DNA of 7,809 nt from Ruminococcaceae bacterium UBA1438 (GTDB lineage Bacteria; Bacillota; Clostridia; Oscillospirales; Acutalibacteraceae): the NCBI GenBank assembly GCA_002329285.1, contig DCTO01000109.1, positions 391 through 8,199 on the forward strand, in the 5' to 3' direction. Within the stretch, counting starts at the first letter, position 1. Each line of letters begins with the position of its first letter. Shown here piece after piece: positions 1 through 6,183 of the stretch. A program made the position numbers and the translations under genes. The notes beneath the pieces were generated by a model. The model did no database searches. It was not told where the DNA came from and saw only the letters and a list, made by a program, of their open reading frames with translations.

Positions 1-578
1 CAATCGCCCTTGCAGCCGCAGACAACATAAAGAAAATTATGCAGCATCTGCATTCCGAATTCGCTGTGAGTAACCTCCGGGTGAAACTGAACGGCATAGA
101 TATTCCTTTCCTTATTCTGCATTGCAGCGCAGGGGCAGGCATCGGTTGTGCCGATGATTTCAAAGCCCTGCGGAGGTTTTGAGATATAATCCGTGTGGCT
201 CATCCAAACCGTGCTTTTTTCGCGGATGCCCTTGAAAATCGGAGAATCCTTTGCCGAAAATTCAATCTTGCCGTATTCGGAAACGGGCGCGGTTGCAACC
301 ATACCCCCTGCCATCCAGGCTATGAGCTGGCAGCCATAGCAGATGCCGAGCACGGGGATGCCTAAATCTAAAATATCTGCAGTGTAGTGCGGGGAAGCCA
401 TATCGTAAACGGAGTTTGGCCCACCTGTAAAAATAATGCCCTTGTAGTTCCCTGCCCTGATTTCATCGAGGGTGGCGGTGTAAGGCAAAATCTCCGCAAA
501 CACATTGTTATCACGCACACGGCGCGCAATAAGCTGATTATACTGCCCGCCGAAATCCAGCACCAAAATCTTTTCCAT
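1..578 (-). CDS. guaA: GMP synthase (glutamine-hydrolysing), N-terminal part, cut by window edge
   Basis: GuaA makes GMP from XMP, ATP and glutamine in the cytoplasm, the last step of the guanine branch from IMP. I translated the minus strand myself: an ATG at 578 opens 192 codons that stay open to the left edge. The start reads MEKILVLDFGGQYNQLIARR, the usual GuaA opening. The class I glutamine amidotransferase domain is complete: nucleophile Cys80 in GICYGCQ, and His166 and Glu168 in QFHPEV complete the triad. YGKIEF (about 102-107) and WMSHTD (about 125-130) are also GuaA-like. The reading ends at VCGCKGD, about where the glutaminase domain ends, so the ATP-pyrophosphatase and dimerisation domains (roughly 320 more residues in the family) lie outside the window. 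A GGAGG at 586-590, seven bases before the ATG, supports the start. The gene has its own promoter and runs divergently from the surface-protein gene. No defect is visible in the part present. Confidence 0.95.
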   Translation of the reverse strand, partial: MEKILVLDFGGQYNQLIARRVRDNNVFAEILPYTATLDEIRAGNYKGIIFTGGPNSVYDMASPHYTADILDLGIPVLGICYGCQLIAWMAGGMVATAPVSEYGKIEFSAKDSPIFKGIREKSTVWMSHTDYISKPPQGFEIIGTTDACPCAAMQNKERNIYAVQFHPEVTHSEFGMQMLHNFLYVVCGCKGD

Positions 579-622
579 CCGCAAACCTCCGAAAGAGAAT
601 TAGAAACAACAAATGATTTATT

Positions 623-651
623 ATTATATATAATTGTCCGCTGCTTTTCAA
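623..651 (-). promoter_or_regulatory. Sigma-A type promoter of guaA
   Basis: On the minus strand TTGAAA (646-651) and TATAAT (623-628) are separated by exactly 17 bases. The predicted transcript start lies near 616, giving a leader of only about 38 bases before the guaA ATG at 578. That is too short for a purine riboswitch, and no G-box-like core or PurR-box-like sequence was seen. Control by this sequence alone therefore looks simple. Confidence 0.75.
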
Positions 652-657
652 GTTTTA

Positions 658-741
658 TTACAGTAAAAAATATTTTTTGTATTCAGCAATATCCTCTAAA
701 TTACAATTGAGTATTTCACAAAGCTTGTCATAAACAATCAT
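658..741 (-). pseudogene. Remnant of a small Cro/C1-type HTH regulator (27 residues)
   Basis: The minus strand has ATG at 741 and TAA at 658-660. It is preceded by GGGTGAT ending three bases before the ATG, which matches the anti-Shine-Dalgarno register well, so it may be translated. An in-frame TAG just upstream fixes this start. The peptide begins MIVYDKL and continues LCEILNCNLEDIAEYK. From family knowledge, small clostridial Cro/C1 HTH proteins of about 65-75 residues often start MIxYDKLW and end with tLdkLCeiLnCxxeDIxEYk. The peptide thus looks like both ends of such a protein with the central helix-turn-helix removed in frame, plausibly by recombination between two similar 'DKL' coding stretches. 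It lies upstream of the guaA promoter, not within the predicted guaA transcript. A functional micropeptide or chance ORF is also possible. Homology is from memory, not a search. Confidence 0.45.
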
Positions 742-791
742 ATTATCACCCTAAAAATTATTCCATTTTAAGTATGTAATAATACCTTTTA

Positions 792-821
792 TTAACAACT
801 GTCCGTATTTCAGGTTATAAT
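792..821 (+). promoter_or_regulatory. Predicted promoter of the surface-protein gene
   Basis: TTAACA (792-797) and TATAAT (816-821) have an 18-base spacer, a good sigma-A match apart from one -35 position. The predicted start near 828 gives a leader of about 34 bases to the ATG at 862. The region is very A+T rich, so alternative -10 elements such as the nearby TATATA run cannot be excluded. Confidence 0.6.
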
Positions 822-861
822 GTATATATAATAAAAAAATATAATTGAAAGGAGTTTTAAA

Positions 862-3800
862 ATGAAAAAAGCATTATCCGCAATGTTGGCGATTGTAATG
901 ATTATCACAGTCGTTGGCGCAATGCCCTTTGAAGCTTCGGCAGGGCTTTATGAGTTTCTTGACTGGGGCGATAAAAAATCAGTTGTTGATTTCAGAAAAG
1001 TATTTGAACTTCACGACTACAGTATGGAAATTAATGAGGACGGGGAATTGGTTTTTGACAATCCTGCCGGCACTCCGTACACACAGTATTATAAAGACGG
1101 AAAAGAACCCACGCAGGAAGTTAATATCGTTCTGCGCTGGAGAGATGGCTATGGAAACGACAATTATTATTCTTTCTCCCTTGACGGAGTTAAAACAAAC
1201 GGTAAGGAATATAACAACAAAGTTCAGATTAAATCCCTTATGGATGCAAAAATGCTTCCATCCGGCACATATGATGTTCAGATAAACGATGTTGACTGGC
1301 ATACATACGACTGGGAACATTATTCATATATTGAGCATTATTATTTTACCAGAGTGATGTACGGCCAGGCTGTTTATCACAGCCCTCATAAAATGCTTGA
1401 TATTCCCTCCCATTTAAGATGGGAAGGGAGTACCGCTATGTGGGAGCCGGTAAAGAATGCTGACCGATACAGCTGTAGATTATACGATGAGATGGGCAAT
1501 CTCGTTGGTTCAAAAGTTATTACAAATAGCGAACCGACACAAGTTGATTTTTCTGCAAAAAACCCATATGAGGGTTGGGCTTTCAAAGTAACAGCACTTT
1601 CAGACGATGTTAATTATATTCACAGCTTGGCGGCAATGGGACCGTTTTATCACTCATATCAGGTAACCTATTGGCCGAACGGCGGCACAGGCAGCCAGGT
1701 TTATACCGGAGCTGCCGCGGGTAATCTTGTTTTGTCCACTGATTCAAAAGGTATCGGCGCACCAAGCACAAATTACGTTTTTGCGGGCTGGTCAACTACT
1801 GCGGACGGCAAAAATGTTGTTAATTCAATTTATGTTGATAGAAACACAAACCTTTACGCAACCTGGCGCAAAGTCGGCGGTGCGCTGACTTCCAATCAGT
1901 TGGTTAGCTGGAGCCTTGATGAAAGCACCGGCAGGCTTTATATTATCGGCACCGGCGCAATTCCCCAATACACTGACGGATATCCTAATCCCTCACCGCT
2001 TCTTGCTTATGCAGATAAGGTTAAAAGCATTGAAATCGGCCCCGGCATAACACAAATCGGCGACTGGGCATTTGCAAATTTCACTAAGCTTGAAACCCTT
2101 GATTTCAGCCATGCAAATTCGCTTTATTCAATCGGTAATTCCGCTTTCAGCGGTTGCACGGCTTTAAGAGATATTATTTATCCGAGCGACCTTGGAGTAG
2201 GCATCACAGGGCTGGGTGCAAACGCATTCCGCAACTGTTCAAGCCTTATGGGCTTCTGCCTTTCGGACGGTGAATACGGTCAGTATCTGAGCTACGGCGT
2301 GTTTGAGGGCTGCACCTCGCTGCAAAGCGTAACCCTGCCCAAAACATTGCTTACATTGGCGGATAACACCTTTAAGGATTGCGAAAGCCTGCAAATGGTA
2401 TTCTACGGCGGCACTGATGAGGATTGGGCTGAGTTGACCAAATATCACAATAATGACGTGCTTGGCGGCGCAAGGCTGTTTACAAACACCGCCTGGGGTA
2501 TTCAGGTTGGCGACGATGCATATTATGTTGTGGACACCTTTGGACAGACAGGCAGAATTGTCGGCAGCGGCGATACGTGGGACAACTTAAGTGGTTCTCC
2601 CGCAAACACAAGGCCCGTTCCCGAGGTTATTGTTGAGGAGGGTATTTTAACTCTCGGCGTCGATATGTTCTTTGACTGCGATTTCATTAAGAAGCTAACC
2701 CTGCCGAGCACGCTTGAAAGAATAGAGGCAGGAGCAATTCAGCAGTGCAACGGGCTTGAAAGCCTAATCGTTCCAAGCAGCGTAAAGCAAATTGCATCTT
2801 ATGGCGTTGCTTATAACCGGAATTTAACCACACTTTATCTCAGCACACAATTAGAAACAATTAACGCAAGCGCATTTACCGAATGCTCGGGCTTACAGAA
2901 TATTTATTGTGACGGCACAAGGGATGAATTCTTCGACTCGGTTTATGTTGGCGAATACAATAATCCTCTGCTTAATGCAAACTTCCTTACACTCAGCGGC
3001 AAGTGCGGCGCAAATGCTTATTACAGCTTTGAACCCACATCAGGAACCTTAACCATAAGCGGCACGGGCGCAATGGATGATTTTTCAGACGGTTCAGCGG
3101 CAAGCGGCGGCTTGCAGCCGAGGCCGTGGTATGATTACAAAAATGATATTAAAAATGTTGTTATACAAGACGGCGTATTAACCGTTGGCGAAAACGCATT
3201 CTGGAGCTGCGCAAATATTGAAACCGTTGATTTCGGCAACACTGTGAAGGGCATAGGCAAATATGCCTTCAGCGGTTGCTCTTCATTAACAGCAGTTGAA
3301 CTGCCCGAAAGCGTAACCTATATCGGAACTCAGGCATTCGCTGATTGCGAATCCCTTAAATCCGTAATCATCCCGGGCAAGATTACCGAAATACCCACCG
3401 CTGCCTTTAACGGCTGCACGGCAATGGAATCAATCCTTATTCCGAGGTCGGTTAAAAAGATAGGCAATTATGCATTCTATAATTGCCCGTCATTATTATC
3501 CGTTTATTACAGCGGCACGCAGGATGAATTCCTGTTGATTGATATTGCAGAGGGTAACAGTCAGCTTGCAACTGCCACGATTTACCTCAATTATGAAAAT
3601 ATTGCAGGCTGGCAGTATATTAACGGCAGCTGGTATTATTATGATAACAACGGCAACAAGCAAACCGGCTGGGTTAAGAGCGGCAATAAATGGTATTATA
3701 TGAATTCCGAAGGCGTTATGCAGACGGGATGGGTTAAAAACGGCGGCAAATGGTATTATCTTGAAAAGAGTGGCGCTATGAAAACGGGCTGGCTGCAGGA

Positions 3801-4095
3801 TGGCGGCAAATGGTATTACCTGAAATCCGGCGGCGATATGGCAATCGGCTGGCTGCAGATTGGCGGCAAGTGGTATTATTTCAATTCAAGCGGTGCTATG
3901 CAAACGGGCTGGCAAAAAATCAGCGGCAAATGGTATTATTTTGAATCAAGCGGCGCAATGAAAACCGGCTGGCTCTATACGGGCGGCAAATGGTATTACC
4001 TTGAAAGCAGTGGCGCAATGCTTGCCAACACCTCAAAGGTGATTAACGGAAAGAAATATTACTTTAATTCTTCAGGTGCTTGCACCAACCCGTAA
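862..4095 (+). CDS. Secreted BspA-type leucine-rich-repeat surface protein with wall-binding repeats
   Basis: A protein of 1077 residues exported by the Sec route and probably held non-covalently on the cell wall. Residues 1-27 form a signal peptide (KK, hydrophobic core, likely cleavage after ASA). Residues 28 to about 265 are unclassified, with a fibronectin-like stretch near 190-260. Residues 266-337 form an InlB-type B repeat (WPNGGTG, then FAGWST, ending LYATWRKV). Three BspA cassettes follow, each with an aromatic header and then LRR_5 repeats of the pattern IxxxAFxxCxxLxxVxLP: headers near 349, 545 and 709, last cassette ending near 893. Each cassette closes with a GTxDEF/W-like motif. 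Residues 916-1077 are eight 20-residue choline/glucan-binding type repeats. There is no LPXTG sorting signal, which agrees with repeat-mediated anchoring. AAGGAG at 849-854, seven bases before the ATG, supports the start. BspA proteins elsewhere are linked to adhesion; the ligand here is unknown. The gene stands alone, with its own promoter and terminator. Confidence 0.92.
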   Translation: MKKALSAMLAIVMIITVVGAMPFEASAGLYEFLDWGDKKSVVDFRKVFELHDYSMEINEDGELVFDNPAGTPYTQYYKDGKEPTQEVNIVLRWRDGYGNDNYYSFSLDGVKTNGKEYNNKVQIKSLMDAKMLPSGTYDVQINDVDWHTYDWEHYSYIEHYYFTRVMYGQAVYHSPHKMLDIPSHLRWEGSTAMWEPVKNADRYSCRLYDEMGNLVGSKVITNSEPTQVDFSAKNPYEGWAFKVTALSDDVNYIHSLAAMGPFYHSYQVTYWPNGGTGSQVYTGAAAGNLVLSTDSKGIGAPSTNYVFAGWSTTADGKNVVNSIYVDRNTNLYATWRKVGGALTSNQLVSWSLDESTGRLYIIGTGAIPQYTDGYPNPSPLLAYADKVKSIEIGPGITQIGDWAFANFTKLETLDFSHANSLYSIGNSAFSGCTALRDIIYPSDLGVGITGLGANAFRNCSSLMGFCLSDGEYGQYLSYGVFEGCTSLQSVTLPKTLLTLADNTFKDCESLQMVFYGGTDEDWAELTKYHNNDVLGGARLFTNTAWGIQVGDDAYYVVDTFGQTGRIVGSGDTWDNLSGSPANTRPVPEVIVEEGILTLGVDMFFDCDFIKKLTLPSTLERIEAGAIQQCNGLESLIVPSSVKQIASYGVAYNRNLTTLYLSTQLETINASAFTECSGLQNIYCDGTRDEFFDSVYVGEYNNPLLNANFLTLSGKCGANAYYSFEPTSGTLTISGTGAMDDFSDGSAASGGLQPRPWYDYKNDIKNVVIQDGVLTVGENAFWSCANIETVDFGNTVKGIGKYAFSGCSSLTAVELPESVTYIGTQAFADCESLKSVIIPGKITEIPTAAFNGCTAMESILIPRSVKKIGNYAFYNCPSLLSVYYSGTQDEFLLIDIAEGNSQLATATIYLNYENIAGWQYINGSWYYYDNNGNKQTGWVKSGNKWYYMNSEGVMQTGWVKNGGKWYYLEKSGAMKTGWLQDGGKWYYLKSGGDMAIGWLQIGGKWYYFNSSGAMQTGWQKISGKWYYFESSGAMKTGWLYTGGKWYYLESSGAMLANTSKVINGKKYYFNSSGACTNP
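3607..4092 (+). repeat. Eight tandem cell-wall-binding repeats (about 60 bp each)
   Basis: Repeat units begin at 3607, 3667, 3727, 3787, 3847, 3907, 3967 and 4027. The middle ones encode GW, five variable residues, KWYY, then a short strand and SGAM plus two residues. This is the CW_binding_1 pattern found in choline-binding proteins and glucan-binding domains, which form beta-hairpins that bind between neighbouring repeats. The first unit (GWQYINGSWYYYDNNGNKQT) and the last (NTSKVINGKKYYFNSSGACT) have drifted most; the internal six are nearly uniform. The invariant TGGTATTA core makes this a likely site of copy-number change between strains. Ligand (phosphocholine, glucan or other) cannot be decided from sequence. 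Confidence 0.9.
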
Positions 4096-4105
4096 TTAAG
4101 CGAAC

Positions 4106-4144
4106 AAAAAACGCTATCCCACATTTTTGGGATAGCGTTTTTTT
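4106..4144. terminator. Bidirectional intrinsic terminator between the surface-protein gene and purA
   Basis: ACGCTATCCC (4111-4120) pairs with GGGATAGCGT (4129-4138) around an eight-base loop. Flanking A and T runs extend the stem and give a U-tract on both strands: TTTTTTT after the hairpin on plus, TTTTTTG on minus. The two genes converge here, with stops at 4093-4095 and 4154-4156, so one hairpin serves both. Confidence 0.93.
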
Positions 4145-4153
4145 GTTTGTTGT

Positions 4154-5434
4154 TTATTTATTTCTGTAAATGATAGCCTCGCGCTCGGGGCCGTTTGAAA
4201 CCATAGTTATCGGGAAGCCGATTTGTTGCTCGATAAACTCAACATAATCGCGGGTTTCCTGCGGAAGCTCGTCATAATTCTTAATGCCCCTGATGTCGCA
4301 ATGCCAGCCCTTCATAGTTTTAAGGACAGGCTTACACCTCTTAAGAGTGGGCGTGGTCGGGAAATAATCAATAACCTTGCCGTCAACCTCATAGCCGGTG
4401 CAAATCTTGATTTCCTCAAGGTATGAAAGACAATCCAATGCGGTCATAACAACCTGGGTTGCGCCCTGGCACTCAACGCCGTAGCGGGTTGCAACGCAGT
4501 CAAACCAGCCTACGCGGCGCGGTCTGCCCGTTGTTGCGCCGAATTCGCCCTTATCGCCGCCGTGGATACGAAGCTCCTGCGCCTCCTCCTCGTCAAGAAT
4601 TTCGGACACAAATTCGCCTGCGCCGACAGCGCTGGAATAAGCCTTCGTAACAACGATAATATCCTTAATCTGATTTGCGGGGATGCCTGCGCCGACACAG
4701 CCGTATCCCGCAAGAGTGGAGGACGAGGTTACCATTGGGTAAATACCGAAATCGGGGTCCTTAAGCGTACCGAGCTGACCCTCAAGCAAAATCTCCTTGC
4801 CCTCACGCAGAGCGTTCTGGATGTAAGTATGAGTGTCGCAAACATAGGGTGCAATCTTATCCCTGTACTCCATACAGGTAGCAAACAGCTCCTCCTCGTC
4901 AAGCAAAGGCTTGTTATAAACGTGCTTGAGAGTTAAATTCTTAAGCGTGCAGATATTTTTTAGCTTTGCGCGCAGCGTTTCATCATCAAAAAGCTCATTA
5001 ACCTGGATGCCGATTTTTGCATATTTATCAGAGAAGAACGGCGCAATTCCGCTTTTTGTTGAGCCGAAAGCAGCCTTGCCGAGGCGCTCCTCCTCATATT
5101 CATCCAGCTTGATGTGATAAGGCATTAATATCTGGCAGCGCTCCGAAACAAGAAGCTTGGGATCAAGCCCTGCCTTCTTAACATCCTCCAGCTCATTGAT
5201 GAATTTATTTATATCAAGCGCAACACCGTTTCCGATAATGCAAACCGTGTTTTCGCTGCAAACGCCGCTTGGCATAAGATGAAGCGCAAAGCGGCCGTGC
5301 TCGTTAATAATGGTGTGCCCCGCATTTGCGCCGCCCTGAAAACGAATAACGATATCCGCCTGCTGCGCAAACATATCGGTTATTTTGCCCTTGCCTTCGT
5401 CGCCCCAATTAGCGCCCACTATTGCCTTAACCAT
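4154..5434 (-). CDS. purA: Adenylosuccinate synthase
   Basis: PurA joins IMP and aspartate with GTP to form adenylosuccinate, the first committed step from IMP to AMP, in the cytoplasm. The 426 residues match the usual family length and the gene looks intact. Residues 10-17 are the phosphate loop WGDEGKGK, with Asp12 as the predicted catalytic base. GGANAGHT (34-41) holds the catalytic His40. FGSTKSGIAP (123-132) is the IMP-binding loop in the form I associate with clostridial PurA. EGQLGT (218-223), GATTGRPRR (299-307, aspartate/IMP loop) and SNGPER (413-418, guanine-binding region) follow in the expected order. GGAGG at 5445-5449, ten bases before the ATG, supports the start. The upstream region is unusual: a second copy of the first 35 coding bases lies 204 bp upstream (5604-5638), separated by a structured insert. 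The gene ends just before a shared terminator. Confidence 0.96.
   Translation of the reverse strand: MVKAIVGANWGDEGKGKITDMFAQQADIVIRFQGGANAGHTIINEHGRFALHLMPSGVCSENTVCIIGNGVALDINKFINELEDVKKAGLDPKLLVSERCQILMPYHIKLDEYEEERLGKAAFGSTKSGIAPFFSDKYAKIGIQVNELFDDETLRAKLKNICTLKNLTLKHVYNKPLLDEEELFATCMEYRDKIAPYVCDTHTYIQNALREGKEILLEGQLGTLKDPDFGIYPMVTSSSTLAGYGCVGAGIPANQIKDIIVVTKAYSSAVGAGEFVSEILDEEEAQELRIHGGDKGEFGATTGRPRRVGWFDCVATRYGVECQGATQVVMTALDCLSYLEEIKICTGYEVDGKVIDYFPTTPTLKRCKPVLKTMKGWHCDIRGIKNYDELPQETRDYVEFIEQQIGFPITMVSNGPEREAIIYRNK
5400..5434 (-). repeat. Direct repeat, copy A: first 35 coding bases of purA
   Basis: These 35 bases, from the A of the purA ATG into codon 12, are identical by eye to 5604-5638 in the same orientation. 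Similarity continues upstream through the ribosome binding site in weaker form (GGAGGATATAT here against GGAGAATATAT there). Identity stops abruptly inside codon 12, after GGGGCGA. Confidence 0.95.
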
Positions 5435-5578
5435 TTTTATATATCCTCCATTATTTATATACTGAAATATTCTATGGCCGACTTCACGCCGGGCGGTTCC
5501 CTGAATTTTTGCGGCTGCCCGATACGGCGCCTTAAAATTCAGACCGCTACGAAGCTCTTATTGCTCCTTTATTCTGCC

Positions 5579-5638
5579 TCAGGCAGCAGTCGCAAACGAG
5601 CCATCGCCCCAATTAGCGCCCACTATTGCCTTAACCAT
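5579..5638 (-). CDS. Upstream small ORF: PurA-start mimic, 19 residues
   Basis: ATG at 5638 to TGA at 5579-5581 encodes MVKAIVGANWGDGSFATAA. The first 12 residues are identical to PurA; the last seven are unrelated. GGAG at 5649-5652 sits ten bases before the ATG, the same spacing as in real purA but a weaker core. The P-loop is truncated before its glycine and lysine residues, so no nucleotide binding is expected. The stop codon lies exactly in the loop of a predicted hairpin (5574-5586). It may be a translated leader peptide coupling ribosome position to RNA folding, or simply debris of a partial duplication. No expression evidence is available from sequence. Confidence 0.4.
   Translation of the reverse strand: MVKAIVGANWGDGSFATAA
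5604..5638 (-). repeat. Direct repeat, copy B: duplicate of the purA start
   Basis: The same 35 bases as 5400-5434, offset by 204 bp and in the same orientation. Perfect coding-part identity beside a diverged ribosome-binding part suggests either recent duplication or conversion of the coding part, or selection to keep it. It is far too long for a normal transposase target-site duplication. Confidence 0.95.
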
Positions 5639-5665
5639 AGCATATATTCTCCAATCAATTTTTTA

Positions 5666-5703
5666 CAAAAAACAGGAACAGAAACTCGGAGAGCTTCTGT
5701 TCC
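5666..5703 (-). terminator. Intrinsic terminator or attenuator upstream of purA
   Basis: On the minus strand a 13-base stem (5691-5703 with 5675-5687, one G-U pair, loop 5688-5690) is followed by TGTTTTTTG. There is no U-tract in the plus direction. It lies 56 bases after the stop of the SecB-like gene and can end that operon. It also lies immediately downstream of the promoter at 5712-5740, so transcripts from that promoter would begin almost at the base of the hairpin. Either it terminates the upstream operon only, or it attenuates purA; the sequence does not decide. Confidence 0.8.
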
Positions 5704-5711
5704 CTTGCCTA

Positions 5712-5740
5712 ATTATATAATATTATTTATTTCAAGTCAA
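5712..5740 (-). promoter_or_regulatory. Predicted promoter for purA
   Basis: TTGACT (5735-5740) and TATAAT (5712-5717) on the minus strand are separated by 17 bases, a near-consensus sigma-A promoter. The predicted start near 5706 gives a purA leader of about 270 bases, long for a purine gene without a known riboswitch. The terminator-like hairpin begins only a few bases after this start. I saw no equally good promoter closer to purA, though weaker A+T-rich candidates exist near 5640-5665. Confidence 0.65.
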
Positions 5741-5758
5741 CAAATATTTGCATAAATA

Positions 5759-6163
5759 TTAATTAAGCTTGCTGGTTTCCTGATCCTCGCGCTTATTAAC
5801 CGAAACGGTTTCCTTATTAAGCTTCATAAGCGGAATCATAAGCGAAGGGATGCCCGTCATTGAGGTTAAATTGCTGATAATCATCCGCAGATAAGGGAAA
5901 AGCTGATCAAAGGATTGGGTGTGAATATCAGCCTTTTCATCCTCTGCGCCAAAGGTGAATTCGGCAACCATTTCAATCTTAACCTCAAAGGGGTTTAAAT
6001 CCGCATCCGTGATTCTGAAATCAAGAATGCCGATGCACTTGTTTTCAGCATCCATATAATTAACATTATATTTAACCTGATTCTGAAGCTTAAGCTGCGT
6101 TCCGGGCTTAACCCTGTTTTCAATCTCTGCTCTGTTAACCTTATAAGCCTTAATCTCAACCAT
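5759..6163 (-). CDS. SecB-like chaperone
   Basis: A cytoplasmic protein of 134 residues. Its second half carries FDQLFPYLRMIISNLTSMTG followed by PSLMIPLM (about 84-113), the SecB-family signature in which a long helix after LFPYxR leads to a proline- and leucine-rich stretch. The first half (LKLQNQVKYNVNY, CIGILDFRITD, FEVKIEMVAEFTF) reads as alternating beta-strands, as in the SecB sheet. Length is slightly below classical SecB (about 150-155). Classical SecB keeps preproteins unfolded for SecA in Proteobacteria; SecB-like proteins also occur in Gram-positives, some as chaperones of toxin-antitoxin pairs, but no toxin or antitoxin is visible here. AGAGAGGA lies before the ATG. The start is 20 bases after the deacetylase stop, so the two are probably co-transcribed, and that exported protein is a candidate client (inference). 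The polar tail after about residue 117 is probably disordered. Confidence 0.72.
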   Translation of the reverse strand: MVEIKAYKVNRAEIENRVKPGTQLKLQNQVKYNVNYMDAENKCIGILDFRITDADLNPFEVKIEMVAEFTFGAEDEKADIHTQSFDQLFPYLRMIISNLTSMTGIPSLMIPLMKLNKETVSVNKREDQETSKLN

Positions 6164-6183
6164 AATATAATCCTCTCTTTTAA

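Larger units (their letters stand above)
5462..5650 (-). promoter_or_regulatory. Structured purA leader module of unknown class
   Basis: This fills the space between the two purA start copies and shows nested complementarity. Stem I: CTGAATTTT (5501-5509) pairs perfectly with AAAATTCAG (5534-5542). It extends by GCGGT (5493-5497) with ACCGC (5543-5547) across a three-base bulge, then CTTC (5482-5485) with GAAG (5551-5554). Stem II: GCTC (5554-5557) with GAGC (5598-5601), TTGC (5561-5564) with GCAA (5592-5595), and CTGCC (5574-5578) with GGCAG (5582-5586) around a three-base loop. A possible closing helix joins 5464-5477 to 5635-5649, with a perfect CTATGG/CCATAG core that covers the start codon of the upstream ORF. 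The G+C-rich insert stands out from its A+T-rich flanks. I could not match it to a purine, PRPP, ZTP, fluoride, T-box or tmRNA consensus. It could be a cis-regulator, an independent small RNA on either strand, or a small mobile repeat. Confidence 0.5.

Noticed and set aside
387..710. Plus-strand ORF of 107 codons
   Set aside because: It is antisense to guaA and its promoter, and the guaA reading is unmistakable.
1403..1429. Hairpin TTCCCTCCCAT / ATGGGAAGGGA inside the surface-protein gene
   Set aside because: It is coding (PSHLRWEGS), has no U-tract, and a single hairpin in 3.2 kb is not unusual.
3607..4092. CRISPR-like array from regular 60-bp periodicity
   Set aside because: The periodicity is in frame and encodes wall-binding repeats; there are no unique spacers between identical repeats.
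4459..4936. Several plus-strand and second-frame ORFs within purA
   Set aside because: They overlap the highly conserved core of PurA and show no start signals or recognisable products.
5462..5603. ZTP (pfl) riboswitch, suggested by GACTG next to a stem and by CCGCC near the 3' end on the minus strand
   Set aside because: The segment after GACTG lacks the bases needed for the family's pseudoknot with the 3' CCGCC/CCGUC element, and the conserved CCGCCTGGGC is not present.
5579..5640. Fluoride riboswitch or tmRNA tag region
   Set aside because: GGCGATGG partly recalls the fluoride motif but is mostly the purA coding copy and its partner strand is absent. The SFATAA-stop looks tag-like, yet no tRNA-like domain or tmRNA ends are found.
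5279..5755. Plus-strand ORF of 158 codons across the purA start and leader
   Set aside because: It is antisense to purA and to the leader. Its repeated peptide APISAHYCLNH is only the reverse reading of the duplicated purA start, and it has no ribosome binding site or family resemblance.
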